Shown: positions 45,043-54,286 of the stretch, piece by piece
Numbering within the stretch: position 1 is the stretch's first letter
Layout of the letters: every line of letters begins with the position of its first letter
DNA from: JABWBD01 sp040768665
GTDB taxonomy: Bacteria; Planctomycetota; Planctomycetia; Pirellulales; Thermoguttaceae
Length of the DNA stretch: 64,000 nucleotides
Assembly (NCBI GenBank): GCA_040768665.1
Contig: JAXGMN010000009.1
Span: 62,001-126,000, forward strand
Direction of reading: 5' to 3'
Program-made: the position numbers and the translations under genes
Notes under the pieces: generated by a model
Told to the model about the DNA's origin: nothing
Databases searched by the model: none
Seen by the model: the letters and a program-made list of their open reading frames with translations, nothing else

Positions 45043-45476
45043 CTAGTCCAGTTCATCCGAGGAATCTACGAGTTTGAGGTCCAATTGGAATCCCTCGCAT
45101 GTCTGAATGAGTTCGGCAAACTGCTCAAAGGTGAGGAAGATGCCGTCCACGACGACACCGCCGTAGGACACTCGTCCCCGCAATCGGTCGTGCGTGAGGG
45201 ACAGTCTTCCGCCCTGCTCCATGAGATGACGAACGGAAAGCAGCTTCCGTATTCTCATGCGAAGTTCGCCAAGTGCGTGGAAAGAATCCACCATCGAGAA
45301 TGTTCGAAACACGTATCCGTCGTCGCCCTCCACGTCTTCCGATATACACACACGCCGAATCCCGATGGCACGGGATACTGCTCCACGGTGAACTTTCGTT
45401 TCCGACCAGCGAAGTCTGTGAACTCCTCGGTCGTTGGAAAGTCGGACGGTTGAGGTGATCCGTTGCTCTTCGACAT
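45043..45476 (-). CDS. Hypothetical protein, frameshifted
   Basis: The first frame from 45476 gives MSKSNGSPQPSDFPTTEEFT and GRKRKFTVEQYPVPSGFGVC up to about 45335. A second frame continues with EDVEGDDGYVFRTFSMVDSF, HALGELRMRIRKLLSVRHLM, GRVSYGGVVVDGIFLTFEQF and ends at 45043. The joined product would be about 145 aa. Function unknown. The gene begins the minus-strand run, divergent from the ATP-grasp gene. Confidence 0.5.
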
Positions 45477-45631
45477 GAACTCCTCCTCATTGGTTCGATG
45501 CTAAAAGGCGTGGTGCCCACGTCCTCCGAAAGGGCCACTGGAAACGACCCTGCCGTTCCGAACATCGTGGTTTCTTGGATTGTCCCAGGTTGCGGAGGTA
45601 GCGACAATGGCCCTTGGCAAAGAGTTGACCG

Positions 45632-46372
45632 ATGACCACCCTTCTTCTATCCTCACGCCACACCGAAGATAATCAGGCACTCTGGCGGGCAGCCGTCCAG
45701 CGTGGCTGGACTGTGGAGCGGGTGCACGGTATCGGAGTCCGGGAAATCGAGGACGAAGAAATCGTGCTCTACGTCGAGGGCCTCTTCGCTCCGACTATCG
45801 CCAACTCGCTGGGTATGCGGCTGCTCGACCTGGATGAAGACTGGTTGGTTCGGCTGCCCCATGAGTACCGGAAACGGAACGTCTCGATTACCACGCTCGG
45901 GGAAGCCCGGAGACTGACGATTCCGGCATTCGTCAAGCCGCCGAATGAGAAGCTGTTTCCCGCCAAGGTCCACGCCACGGGCGAGAGCTTGCCGGTTGGC
46001 TACGATGACGACATGAAAGTTTTGGTGGCCGAGCCGGTGGAGTGGGAGGTCGAGTTCCGGTGCTTCGTGCTGGAAGGAGCCGTCAGAACGCTCTCGCCGT
46101 ACCTACGGAGCAGCCGACTTGCCAAGCTCGACGGCTATTCGGCGACGGACGAGGAGTTGGCCAGCGCCCGGCAGTCCGCCGAGAAGGTACTGGCCGATCC
46201 CAGAGTGGTCACGCCTCGGGCGTTGGTGCTCGACGTGGGGCAGATCGTCGGCAAGGGCTGGGCGGTCGTCGAGGCCAACGGGGCATGGGGATCGGGGATC
46301 TACGGGTGCGAACCCGACGAGGTGCTAGAGGTCGTCCGACACGCTGTTGAGCGGATCGATACCGGCGGCTGA
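45632..46372 (+). CDS. ATP-grasp domain protein (DUF4343-like)
   Basis: 246 aa. It opens with LLLSSRHTEDNQALWRAAVQ and WTVERVHGI, then has FVKPPNEKLFPAKVHATG (ATP-binding lysines) and, near the C-terminus, WEVEFRCFVLEGAV and VLDVGQIVGKGWAVVEANGA with WGSGIYG, which matches the end of ATP-grasp folds (acidic metal ligands E and N). ATP-grasp enzymes join carboxylates to amines or thiols. Substrate unknown. It is divergent from the run of small genes at 40-45 kb and 150 bases away. Confidence 0.75.
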   Translation: MTTLLLSSRHTEDNQALWRAAVQRGWTVERVHGIGVREIEDEEIVLYVEGLFAPTIANSLGMRLLDLDEDWLVRLPHEYRKRNVSITTLGEARRLTIPAFVKPPNEKLFPAKVHATGESLPVGYDDDMKVLVAEPVEWEVEFRCFVLEGAVRTLSPYLRSSRLAKLDGYSATDEELASARQSAEKVLADPRVVTPRALVLDVGQIVGKGWAVVEANGAWGSGIYGCEPDEVLEVVRHAVERIDTGG

Positions 46373-46410
46373 TTTCACGGCGTGGGTTCGGCGCAACAAG
46401 GGAGGCCATC

Positions 46411-47094
46411 ATGACCAGTGATTTTGAATCGGCACTTCGTAGCCTGTTGAAGTCGGTGATTCGTGAAGTGATAGATGAAGCTCTGAGCGAAAGAGTATCC
46501 GCTGGAGGACAACCACCCGGACGATCCGATGATCCCTTCTTGCTAAGCTCACGTGAAGCCGCTGAGCGGCTTGCGATCTCTCAGGGACAACTCTATCGCA
46601 TGACAAAAGCTGGGCTTTTGCCTTGCGTGCGAGTGGGCCGTCTTGTTCGGTATAGTGCAGAGACGATTCAGCAGTGGATTCGGAACACTGAGTCAGGCGA
46701 AGTCGTTGTGCCACCTGCACGTCGAACAAAGCCGAAGCCTGTGAACGCAAATGTTCCGAAACCCAAGAAACTCAGGCAGAAAACGGCACCCGCTCGTCAT
46801 CCAGAAAAGGTGTTTCAGGCCCCGGCACATAACAGTCCGAGGCAGCAGGTAGCGGCAGGTCGCCATCACGAACCAAGAACCGAGGCCGAGGAGCGTCCAA
46901 ATCCGTTTTCGCTGCTTTTGAACGAGCTAGGCGTTGCCCGAAGCGCCCTGCCTCCACTAACCAATGGCGACCTCAGACGAATCGCAGAAGTAGATGTACC
47001 AACCATACACGGCTGGCTGTACCTTGGACGAGAACTTCCGGAGGCCGCTCTGGGAAGGCTGCGGGAGCATTTCGGTGCTTATCGGGCAGACTGA
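46411..47094 (+). CDS. Excisionase-like HTH_17 DNA-binding protein with extra C-terminal helix-turn-helix
   Basis: 227 aa, ATG shortly after GGGAGG. Residues about 45-95 are a MerR/excisionase-type (HTH_17) winged helix: LLSSREAAERLAISQGQLYR, KAGLLPCVRVGRLVRYSAET. A polar, basic linker follows. The last 60 residues (NGDLRRIAEVDVPTIHGWLY, LPEAALGRLREHFGAY) look like a second HTH. It may regulate DNA excision or transcription. I see no integrase in the window. Confidence 0.68.
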   Translation: MTSDFESALRSLLKSVIREVIDEALSERVSAGGQPPGRSDDPFLLSSREAAERLAISQGQLYRMTKAGLLPCVRVGRLVRYSAETIQQWIRNTESGEVVVPPARRTKPKPVNANVPKPKKLRQKTAPARHPEKVFQAPAHNSPRQQVAAGRHHEPRTEAEERPNPFSLLLNELGVARSALPPLTNGDLRRIAEVDVPTIHGWLYLGRELPEAALGRLREHFGAYRAD

Positions 47095-47112
47095 CGATAG
47101 AGGGAGGGGCAG

Positions 47113-47445
47113 ATGGCAGAGCAAGCGGATCGCTACTTGACCCCGCCAGAGATTGCCACTCGACTTCGTGTTTCACCGGAGAAGGTGCTTGGTTGGATTC
47201 GGAAAGGGGAGCTTCGAGCCGTCAATGTCGGCAACGGCAGTCGCCCACGTTCCCGGGTCAGCCCTGATGATTTTGAAGACTTTCTCAGACGGCGAGAAGT
47301 GCAGCCGCCTCCTCCGGTCCAACGTCGCCGCCGTCCTCGGCAGCCGCCCGAGGGCGGGCCACTCGACCCGGCGCTTGGTAAAAAGTTGGCGAAGGAAAGG
47401 CGAAGCTCGTCATGGGGAAGTATTACCGAGTGTGGGATGGTATGA
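47113..47445 (+). CDS. Excisionase-like HTH protein
   Basis: 110 aa. HTH_17-type start: YLTPPEIATRLRVSPEKVLG, WIRKGELRAVNVGNGSRPRS and RVSPDDFEDFLRRR, followed by a proline- and arginine-rich tail. The start is 18 bases after the previous gene, with GGGAGGGGCAG before the ATG. In planctomycetes such proteins often precede tyrosine recombinases; none follows here. Confidence 0.7.
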   Translation: MAEQADRYLTPPEIATRLRVSPEKVLGWIRKGELRAVNVGNGSRPRSRVSPDDFEDFLRRREVQPPPPVQRRRRPRQPPEGGPLDPALGKKLAKERRSSSWGSITECGMV

Positions 47446-47488
47446 TCTTGTTCTACTGACCGTTTCGACGGAAGTCACGAGCGCCTCT

Positions 47489-47692
47489 ATGATCAACGTG
47501 CGGCTGATACTGGTTGTGATCGCCCTTGCCATGATGGTTCTGGCTGTGGCCACTTTTCGCCGACAAGCCAAGGCCGCCAGTTGCCCTCGGCACAGTCGGA
47601 TTGCGGGAAAGGTCGCCTTCGTCGTCGGTTGGGTATCGCTGATCGGCGGCATCGGCCTGATGGGATACGTACTCTTGTTTGTTCGCACATGA
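47489..47692 (+). CDS. Small two-helix membrane protein
   Basis: 67 aa from the ATG at 47489. Two hydrophobic helices (MINVRLILVVIALAMMVLAV; FVVGWVSLIGGIGLMGYVLL) flank a polar loop with CPRHSRIAGK. The gene sits 12 bases upstream of a TTG-initiated frame. It is not covered by a longer real gene; the overlapping long frame from 47153 is spurious. Function unknown. Confidence 0.5.
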   Translation: MINVRLILVVIALAMMVLAVATFRRQAKAASCPRHSRIAGKVAFVVGWVSLIGGIGLMGYVLLFVRT

Positions 47693-47704
47693 GGGATCAC
47701 CGCC

Positions 47705-48259
47705 TTGAGCTGCACCACCAAACTCTGGAACGAGCTGGCTGAAGCTACCGACCGAGGAGTGTTCCGCCCCGAACAACTGGTTGAACTACCCGGCCCGGCG
47801 CAGCGATATTTGGCTCACGCCATCCGTCCCGGAGCCAAGCTCGCTTCCTACGTGCAACTGACGATGGAGGGCACCATTCGGCTCGGCTCCAATTGGCTCC
47901 CCTTCCGGGCTGAGCAAGTCCTCGCCCCGCCACGAGGCTTTGTGTGGCGTGCCGTCGTTCGATCCGGTGTGATGAGGATGTCCGGGGCTGACCACTACGG
48001 CGCAGGTAGCGGGGCCGTCGATTTCTGGCTCTGGGGTATCATCCCGATGGTCCGAGCCAGCAGCCCCGACACGTCCCGTGCTGCCCGAGCCCGCCTTGCC
48101 GCCGAGTCGTTTTGGCTTCCGTCCAGCCTGTTGCCGGGCAAGCACGTCCACTGGCGGCCAGTCGATGACGGCACGGCCGAAGTTATCGTCAACCTGGATA
48201 GCGAGGAGATCCCGGATTCCGTAGTGCCCGCTGGCACTCGACGCGAAGTCAACGTATGA
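47705..48259 (+). CDS. DUF6544-like protein, C-terminally truncated
   Basis: About 184 aa from a TTG at 47705. It has QLVELPGPAQRYLAHAIRPG, LTMEGTIRLGSNWLPFRAEQ, PRGFVWRAVVRSGVMRMSGA, then GIIPMVRASSPDTSRAARAR. This matches proteins with an all-beta START-like or DUF6544 fold, but the usual C-terminal 60-80 residues are absent. The frame ends at REVNV. A deletion or frame change near 48255 is likely. Confidence 0.5.
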   Translation: MSCTTKLWNELAEATDRGVFRPEQLVELPGPAQRYLAHAIRPGAKLASYVQLTMEGTIRLGSNWLPFRAEQVLAPPRGFVWRAVVRSGVMRMSGADHYGAGSGAVDFWLWGIIPMVRASSPDTSRAARARLAAESFWLPSSLLPGKHVHWRPVDDGTAEVIVNLDSEEIPDSVVPAGTRREVNV

Positions 48260-48299
48260 TAAAAGTGACCGGCGGAGCCCTGCTAGAGGGGATCGGGAA

Positions 48300-48806
48300 A
48301 TGGCACTACTCCGTGCGCTTCTCAAGATGTGTCTTACTTTGCTCTCGGCTCTTTCGACGGTCTTCAGTTCTTTGTATCCCCTGCTCGCCGGCTTCTTCAC
48401 CGTCCGGCAATTGGCCGCGAACCGACCATCGGCCTCTTCGCCGCTGTTGGACGAGAACGTTCAATTCACCGTCTATCGCCCGAAGACAGTCCGTCCTCAA
48501 CAGTCGTACACGCTCGTGGCGTTTGCCCATCTGGATGAGTTGCCGCCAAGCCTCGCAGAAGACCAATGGCGCAAGCTGGAAGAGAATGCGTCGGAAGTCG
48601 CCTCGCCAGACTTCTCGCCTGCCGCGCGCCAAATCGCTAGCGCATGGAGAGATCTTTTAACTTGTCATGCCATACGCGTTGACCAATGGGACGAATGGTT
48701 AAATGCTCTACAGCAAGACTTTGCCCAAGTGCATACAACATGTTGTGGTGCTAGCAATGCAGTCAGCACAGCATATGGTAGTCAAGCGCTGGAAGTCTTG
48801 CTGTAG
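48300..48806 (+). pseudogene. Fragment of a signalling/effector-associated protein
   Basis: After a hydrophobic lead-in of doubtful origin, the frame has VQFTVYRPKTVRPQQSYTLV and AFAHLDELP, the typical start of a planctomycete domain seen in front of TIR- or caspase-like effector modules. It continues with EDQWRKLEENASEV and ends at 48806 without an effector domain. Likely the stump of a larger gene. Confidence 0.4.
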
Positions 48807-48858
48807 AGAATGTCAAGACCAGACCTCTGCCCTGTCCCTGACCTGTCCTGTTCAGAGT

Positions 48859-49722
48859 TCATTTGCGAAACACGACTTCGATTTCTTCTCCCGCGGCGTT
48901 CTTCGAGAAGTAGACAAACTCGTCGGGGCTCTTCTTCAGCACTTTCACCTTGGTGGTGAGGTCCTTGCCGTCCTCGACGCCAACCAGTTCGCCCTCCCAT
49001 TCGGAGTCAGAAAGCACTCGCCAACGCGAGGTATAGTTTTCGTTGAACGACCAGAAGTTGTGCATTCCGAATTCTTGCTTCTTCGCGTCCCATCCAAACA
49101 GCCCGGTACTGTGGCCACCTTTCTCTGCGCCAACCGACCTGTAAGCTGTGTCAATGGAGAGGCAGTAGTAGTCTGGAGACCATTTGGTGTTCCAGTGCCC
49201 TCGGCTCTTGACATTTCCGGTTGTTCCTTCGGTCTTCCAATCGCCTACGAAGTAGCTCAACTCCTTGATCACCTCCGGCGGCATTTGAGGCCTCTGCCAC
49301 ACGTGCAGTTGCGGGATCCCTGGTGTCTCACCGAACATTGAGGTCTGGTACCATTTCCCGTCTTTGATGCGGAAGACGTATCGAGTTCTAACGTCTTTGG
49401 CAGGTGTATTCTCTGTCGGTTCTGAGATCGTCACCGTGAAATCCCAATACGTGAAAACTCCAAGATTGTTCTCCGCGGTGATCTCATACTTGACCTTGTG
49501 CTGGTAGGTCGCTTCTCCCAACAAGGTGTAGGCCGTCAGGGTCTCCTCCTTCTCCCGGATATCCTTGACAAGTCGATATGTTTGCCCGTCGAACTCGGCA
49601 AATCGTTCCCACTTCCCGAGCGCCTCTTTGCGGACCGCGTCAACGCCGAGATCCTCCCCGGCGGCTTGGGCACTCAAAGCCAAAGCGCTCAGTAGAACGC
49701 CCGCAGTGATCAGAAATCGCAT
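48859..49722 (-). CDS. Secreted DUF1579-type protein
   Basis: 287 aa. Signal peptide (residues 1-20, ending AQAA). The first half has an extra beta region (YRLVKDIREKEETLTAY, VRTRYVFRIKDGKWYQTSMF). The second half is the DUF1579 module: ELSYFVGDWKTEGTTGNVKS, KWSPDYYCLSIDTAYRS, LFGWDAKKQEFGMHNFWSF and WEGELVGVEDGK. DUF1579 has no known enzyme activity; its shape suggests a ligand-binding barrel. This is the last gene of the DUF1579 array. Confidence 0.78.
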   Translation of the reverse strand: MRFLITAGVLLSALALSAQAAGEDLGVDAVRKEALGKWERFAEFDGQTYRLVKDIREKEETLTAYTLLGEATYQHKVKYEITAENNLGVFTYWDFTVTISEPTENTPAKDVRTRYVFRIKDGKWYQTSMFGETPGIPQLHVWQRPQMPPEVIKELSYFVGDWKTEGTTGNVKSRGHWNTKWSPDYYCLSIDTAYRSVGAEKGGHSTGLFGWDAKKQEFGMHNFWSFNENYTSRWRVLSDSEWEGELVGVEDGKDLTTKVKVLKKSPDEFVYFSKNAAGEEIEVVFRK

Positions 49723-50012
49723 GGTATTCTCCTCTCGTTGTCAAACCAATCAACAGAACAAGTTACCCGCGAGTCATCGAAATGCAGAAAAGCTCAGTTT
49801 ACGGCCGCGCTTCACCTCCTTTCCAAGCCTGACAAGCCCCGGCCAGTCGGCCACTAGGCGCACCTCACCAGATCATTGCCGCACCAGCACATCGTTCAGG
49901 TCAAGCACCTGTGGTCTCGCCCGATTGCCAACAGGGTTACCTCCGGAATTGCCACACAGAGCGGCAAGAATTGAGTTTCGCCGCCTGCCGTGAATGTTCT
50001 CATGATCGCCGT
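49723..50012. other. Intergenic stretch, nothing recognised
   Basis: About 290 bases with no supportable gene, hairpin or repeat. Confidence 0.4.
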
Positions 50013-50531
50013 CTATTGGCTGGCGCGGCGGTAAACGTCGTGCAGTGGCAGCGTCGCTTTCCCGCCCACCGTGCCGGTACCTTCGTAAACAAGGGTATTA
50101 CCGCTGTCTTTCACGACCAAGGTGCCTTTGACCTCGGTTTTCGTGCCATCCGCCAAACTACCGGTTCCGCGGAACTTCCACGTGCTATCCTCTTTCCAAA
50201 GCTCCGCCTCCATCGTGGTCCCGCCGGAGTCGACTGCAAATGTTTTGATTTTCGCCGAGGCTGCATCCCAGAAGTAGAGAGTCTTGCCGGTTCCCTGGCC
50301 GGCAAAGCCTTCGTCTTCGAGTCCGCGCTTATCGGCAATCCACCGCACGCTCATGTGGCCGATTACCTTGTCGCCCTTCTTACCGATTCCGGGCCAGTCA
50401 GCAACCAGCGTGATGTCGGCGATCCAGCGACCCACGAGTTGGTTCCCCAACTCTTGCAGCGCAGTGGCCGGCGTTTCCGCCTGGCCAAGCGTTGCGGAAG
50501 CCACGAGCACGGCACCAACAAGACTCAACAT
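50013..50531 (-). CDS. Small secreted DUF1579-type protein
   Basis: 172 aa from the ATG at 50531. Signal peptide (MLSLVGAVLVASATLGQA). One module: LVGRWIADITLVADWPGIGK, SVRWIADKRGLEDEGFAGQG, TLYFWDAASAKIKTFAVDSG, and a closing YRRASQ. It is closely similar to the small protein at 60261-60791 (RWVGDVTWIADWPGLGKRGD), so the two are recent duplicates at opposite ends of the array. Confidence 0.78.
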   Translation of the reverse strand: MLSLVGAVLVASATLGQAETPATALQELGNQLVGRWIADITLVADWPGIGKKGDKVIGHMSVRWIADKRGLEDEGFAGQGTGKTLYFWDAASAKIKTFAVDSGGTTMEAELWKEDSTWKFRGTGSLADGTKTEVKGTLVVKDSGNTLVYEGTGTVGGKATLPLHDVYRRASQ

Positions 50532-50634
50532 GGTAAACCTCCGTTCAACAAAACGTCCTGCCGGCCGTTCGGCCGCCCGCGAGCGCGGGACGAGAACACC
50601 GACGGCCCGGCAATTCGCACTCTCGACTCTAGGG

Positions 50635-52329
50635 TCAATTCTTCTTGTCCGCACCGCGGACCACCTCTTCCGCCTCTCGCTTGAGGATCTGGAGCATTCC
50701 CCAGGTCACCCAGCGCTCGGGCATGTAGACGGCTAGCGCGGGCCCCTCCGGGCCGGGAACTCGTTGCGGAAGTTCCTTTGTCGCCTGGTCAAACAACTCG
50801 CGAGCCTCCTCGCCTTGGCCCAGCTTCTGATGGGCGATGGCCCGCAGGAAGAGGCAGGCTGGAACTTGGAAGGCATCGCCCGCTTTGGGAAGTCGCGTGA
50901 TGGCCTCTTCGTAGCGGCCGGACCGGAAATCGTGCATGCCGGTGACGAAGGCCGCCGCGTTGGCGTTGACTATGTCCATGTCTTTTGCCAAAAGTTGGGC
51001 GATTTTGTCGCGGTCGATCCCGGAGTCCGCACCCAAGGAGCACAGTTGGGCAAGATATGCCCGGTGGTACGGGTGCGAAGAGCCGAACCGCTCAAAGGCT
51101 TTGGAGCACGTGGCCCGATAGGCGTCGGTATTGTTGGCCATGAGTTGCGCCACGGCGAGTGCAATATAGACCTCCTGGTCATCCGGGGTGGCTTCGAGCG
51201 ACTTCGCGACCTCCTCGGTGGCTTCTTCCCACTTGCCCGCGACGGCAAGAGGGTTTGCGGTGGCGTAGAGAGGTCCGAGGTGCTGGTCCAACAGTTTGTT
51301 CAACTCCGAGCTGCGCGCCGCAAGCGACACTACTTTGCCCTCCTTGTCGACGAAGAACATCGCGGGGATGGCGTTGATGCCGTAATGCTTTGCGACCGGG
51401 TGGGAACCGCCCGCTTCTTTGTCGAAGAGCGTCACCCAGGGTGTTTTTTGATCCTCGATGTATTTTTCCAGGGCCTTCTGATCCCGATCGAGACTGATCC
51501 CTACGACGTCGAATCCTCGGTCGTGATATATCTCGTAACACTTCTTGACATTCGGCAATTCCGCTCGGCATGGGCCGCACCAGGTTGCCCAGAAATCGAC
51601 CAGCACAACCTTGCCGCGATAACTGGCCCAGTCGAATGCCTTGCCGTCCAGCGTGGTGCCGGTGATTTCCATTTCCTTGCCAAGCAGGGCCAGTCGATTG
51701 GCAGTTGCAGCGAAGAATTCCGCGAAGCGGCGAAGATTTGCGTCGGCGGACTTGCCGAAGAGGTCCGCGAAAGACTGGTACGCGTCGGCCGCCAACTCCG
51801 ATCGACCGCTCATCTCGAGTGCCTGCCCCGCGGACCGCGCCAACGCGGCGTCCTGCACGGTCAAACCCTTCTCGACTTTCGTTCGCAGCAGCGACTTCAG
51901 GCCGTCGAGGGTGGCACGCTGCTGTTCCGGGTCGGCCTGGGCCATCGCCGCCACACGGCGGGGCATGAGAATGCCCATGGCCGCCAGATAGGCTTCCGAA
52001 TCGCTCCGTTTTTCGACCTCCAGGATCCGCTCGGCCGCGGCGGCCTCGGCCTCGCCCAGTTCTTTCATCTGCTCGTTGTAACGCTCGCGAGCCTGTTTCT
52101 GGATCTCTTGGTACGCCGCCAAAGCCTCCGCCTTCTGCCGGGCGAGGTCATTCAGCCTGTCCAAGAATTGCTCGGACTCGCCCTGCGGAACCGTGGGCGA
52201 ACGGTCCGAGGCTTTTTTGGCCGCCGCGGTTGTCGTCGTCGATTCGCTTTCCTGGCAGATTGCCCGCGGCGCAAGATGCGCCGCCAAGACCAGGGCAGCC
52301 AGGGCAAGAATGTTAGGTCGCGTGTTCAT
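50635..52329 (-). CDS. Secreted TlpA-like thioredoxin-fold protein with coiled coil and TPR
   Basis: 564 aa from the ATG at 52329, which follows AGGAG. Signal peptide first. Residues about 50-130 are a coiled coil (FLDRLNDLARQKAEALAAY, GEAEAAAAERILEVEKRSD). The TlpA/ResA domain lies at about 225-370: YRGKVVLVDFWATWCGPCRA (active-site CxxC near residue 250), FDVVGISLDRDQKALEKYIE, HYGINAIPAMFFVDKEGKV. A TPR-like helical region of about 190 residues follows. This is likely an extracytoplasmic disulfide reductase or redox sensor. It sits inside the DUF1579 array, which suggests joint expression. Confidence 0.82.
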   Translation of the reverse strand: MNTRPNILALAALVLAAHLAPRAICQESESTTTTAAAKKASDRSPTVPQGESEQFLDRLNDLARQKAEALAAYQEIQKQARERYNEQMKELGEAEAAAAERILEVEKRSDSEAYLAAMGILMPRRVAAMAQADPEQQRATLDGLKSLLRTKVEKGLTVQDAALARSAGQALEMSGRSELAADAYQSFADLFGKSADANLRRFAEFFAATANRLALLGKEMEITGTTLDGKAFDWASYRGKVVLVDFWATWCGPCRAELPNVKKCYEIYHDRGFDVVGISLDRDQKALEKYIEDQKTPWVTLFDKEAGGSHPVAKHYGINAIPAMFFVDKEGKVVSLAARSSELNKLLDQHLGPLYATANPLAVAGKWEEATEEVAKSLEATPDDQEVYIALAVAQLMANNTDAYRATCSKAFERFGSSHPYHRAYLAQLCSLGADSGIDRDKIAQLLAKDMDIVNANAAAFVTGMHDFRSGRYEEAITRLPKAGDAFQVPACLFLRAIAHQKLGQGEEARELFDQATKELPQRVPGPEGPALAVYMPERWVTWGMLQILKREAEEVVRGADKKN

Positions 52330-52626
52330 AAGAGATCTCCTATCCATGTGGGTGGTAAATGACTCTTTTTCCAGTGCGGAAGTCCGGAACATGGTCGTTT
52401 GCTTAGCAGGGCAGGCGGCAGGAATTCTCTTGCCCGTAGGTGTAGTAAATCTCTTTCTGCCGCTCGCGCAAGAACACAAATGGGACGGTCAAGGGCCAAG
52501 AACTGCTCCGCTCTTTCCGTCGCATCCAGCGGTCGCTGAATTCCACGACGCGTGGCCACGTTTCGCGACCGGCGCGTCACCATCCTCCGTTCTCTCGGTT
52601 CTCTCCTGTTCGTACAGGAATGCGAT
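52330..52626. other. Intergenic stretch
   Basis: No gene. It holds an inverted copy of the GAACAGGAG...AACGGAGG motif (near 52577-52620). Confidence 0.45.
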
Positions 52627-54111
52627 TCATGGCCGCTGGTAAGTCAACTTCCAGTCGGGCAGGGACTTGTCGCCTTCCTTGCGATTGGACCACACGAACG
52701 TGATGCGGTCCTTGCTGATTTCCGTGCAGGCGAACGTCGCTGTGCCGGTGGCCACCGTACCATCCGGTTTCAAAAGCTTTTCTTCCCAGTTGCCGATGAA
52801 TCCTTTGCTCATGGCTTTACCCTTCTTCATATCCTCGATCGTGAGGGCCCCCAGTTGAAGCATGCCATCGCCGTCGAAGAGCATTTGGTGCCACTTCCCA
52901 TCTACAGGGTCGTATCCCATGAGGGCCTGCACAGCCGGTCGGCCTTCGAGTTTCACCTCCACCAGGACGCACTTCTCGCCCGCAGCCAGTTTCCAGCTCG
53001 CGGTACCGGTGTGGATCTTGCCGTCCTCTTCGACAATCGCTTTCCACGATCCCAACAAGGCTTGTGGTACTCGATATAGTCGTCGGCGGTGAGTCCGCCG
53101 GCAATAGGCTTTCGCTTCAGCGTGACCTTGGCCAGTCGGGCTGTTTCTTGCCGCCGGTAACATCCCGCACTTGCCAAACGTAGGTATTGTCGTCGATCGC
53201 ACCGAATCCGGAACGCCTTGATACTTCTTGCCGCCGGGTGTGAAACTGCGCCACGGGCCACGAGCTTGTCCCCATCGCGAAGCCACGTCCCGGTGCCGTG
53301 GCCGCCGAGGGACTCGAAGAACCAGGTGGAAAGCGTTCCCGTTTCGAGGTTTGGCCTGATCACGTAATGGCTCGTCACCACGTGTTTCCCATCAACCTGT
53401 CGCGCCAGTTCAGGAAGATGAACTTCTTTCCAGCCCCTGCCGCCACGACTCGAAGGAGCGGACCTTGGCTCCCGCCGGCCCGACCTCGTCGAAGCCGGAG
53501 GGCAATTCGAACTCCCCCTCCCAGTCGCCGATCAGCCACGCCAGGTCTTCCAGCCTCGCGGCGGTGGCCTTGTCCGGCTTTTCGGGTGTCCTCTTAAACG
53601 CCATCGAGAGAATGTTCGGCTTGCCTTCCGTGCCGGCCACGGTGTAGTGCCACTCGTCAGGGCCTTTGCGCTGGACGGTGAGCTTGGCTTGGATCTCCTT
53701 GCCGTCGTGGCGGATGGTCTGCTCACCGTGGAACTCCACCTCCTCGACCGAGTCTCCGGCGACGGGGTCCCACCGGTTCGTCCAGTGGCTTCCGTCGGAC
53801 TCCATCATCTGCTCGACCCACTGATTCCGCCCCCGATCCAGACCGCCGACGGCATTTCCGTACACCGTTTCCCCGCCACGTTGCGAAATGGACCACTCGT
53901 AGACCTGGTGCTGCTCGCCCCGGGCCCACCTCACCGACAGCCGCATGGTGGCAGGCTGATCCTCGGCGGTCCCTTCCCCGATCCAGTTGCCGACAAGATA
54001 GTCCGACCCCTTGCGGACCTGGTCGGGAATGCCTTGCGTCTCCATGCCGTGCAACAACGTGGTTGCCAGCACCGCCGCCCCTGCGATGGTGAGAGGTATT
54101 CGAAATCTCAT
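52627..54111 (-). pseudogene. Two-module DUF1579-type secreted protein, frameshifted
   Basis: The frame from the ATG at 54111 gives a signal peptide, then YLVGNWIGEGTAEDQPATMR, LSVRWARGEQHQVYEWSISQ, DRGRNQWVEQMMESDGSHWT and WLIGDWEGEFELPSGFDEVG, covering a first module and the start of a second, up to about 53440. The second module continues in other frames (SHYVIRPNLETGTLSTWFFE; then SWKAIVEEDGKIHTGTASWK, MGYDPVDGKWHQMLFDGDGM and RITFVWSNRKEGDKSLPD) to the stop at 52627. At least three frame changes are needed (near 53420, 53250 and 53060). Either it is a pseudogene or the bases are missing from the assembly. Confidence 0.7.
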
Positions 54112-54286
54112 GTTCGCGCTCCTTAGTCTTAGAAATTCTCAACAGAATGTTACTGGAAGGCTTCACTGCCAATGCGTTTCCAGGTTCCTGATCGAACATA
54201 GCTCTTCTCACCGTTCGGTCCTTTCTTCGTTCAACCCTCCGTTGCAAAACACTTCGGCAACGCTCGACGATGACCGCCCCATGATA

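Noticed and set aside
47153..47488. Upstream part of the 179-codon frame ending at 47692
   Set aside because: Out of frame with the clear HTH gene at 47113; only the last 67 codons look real.
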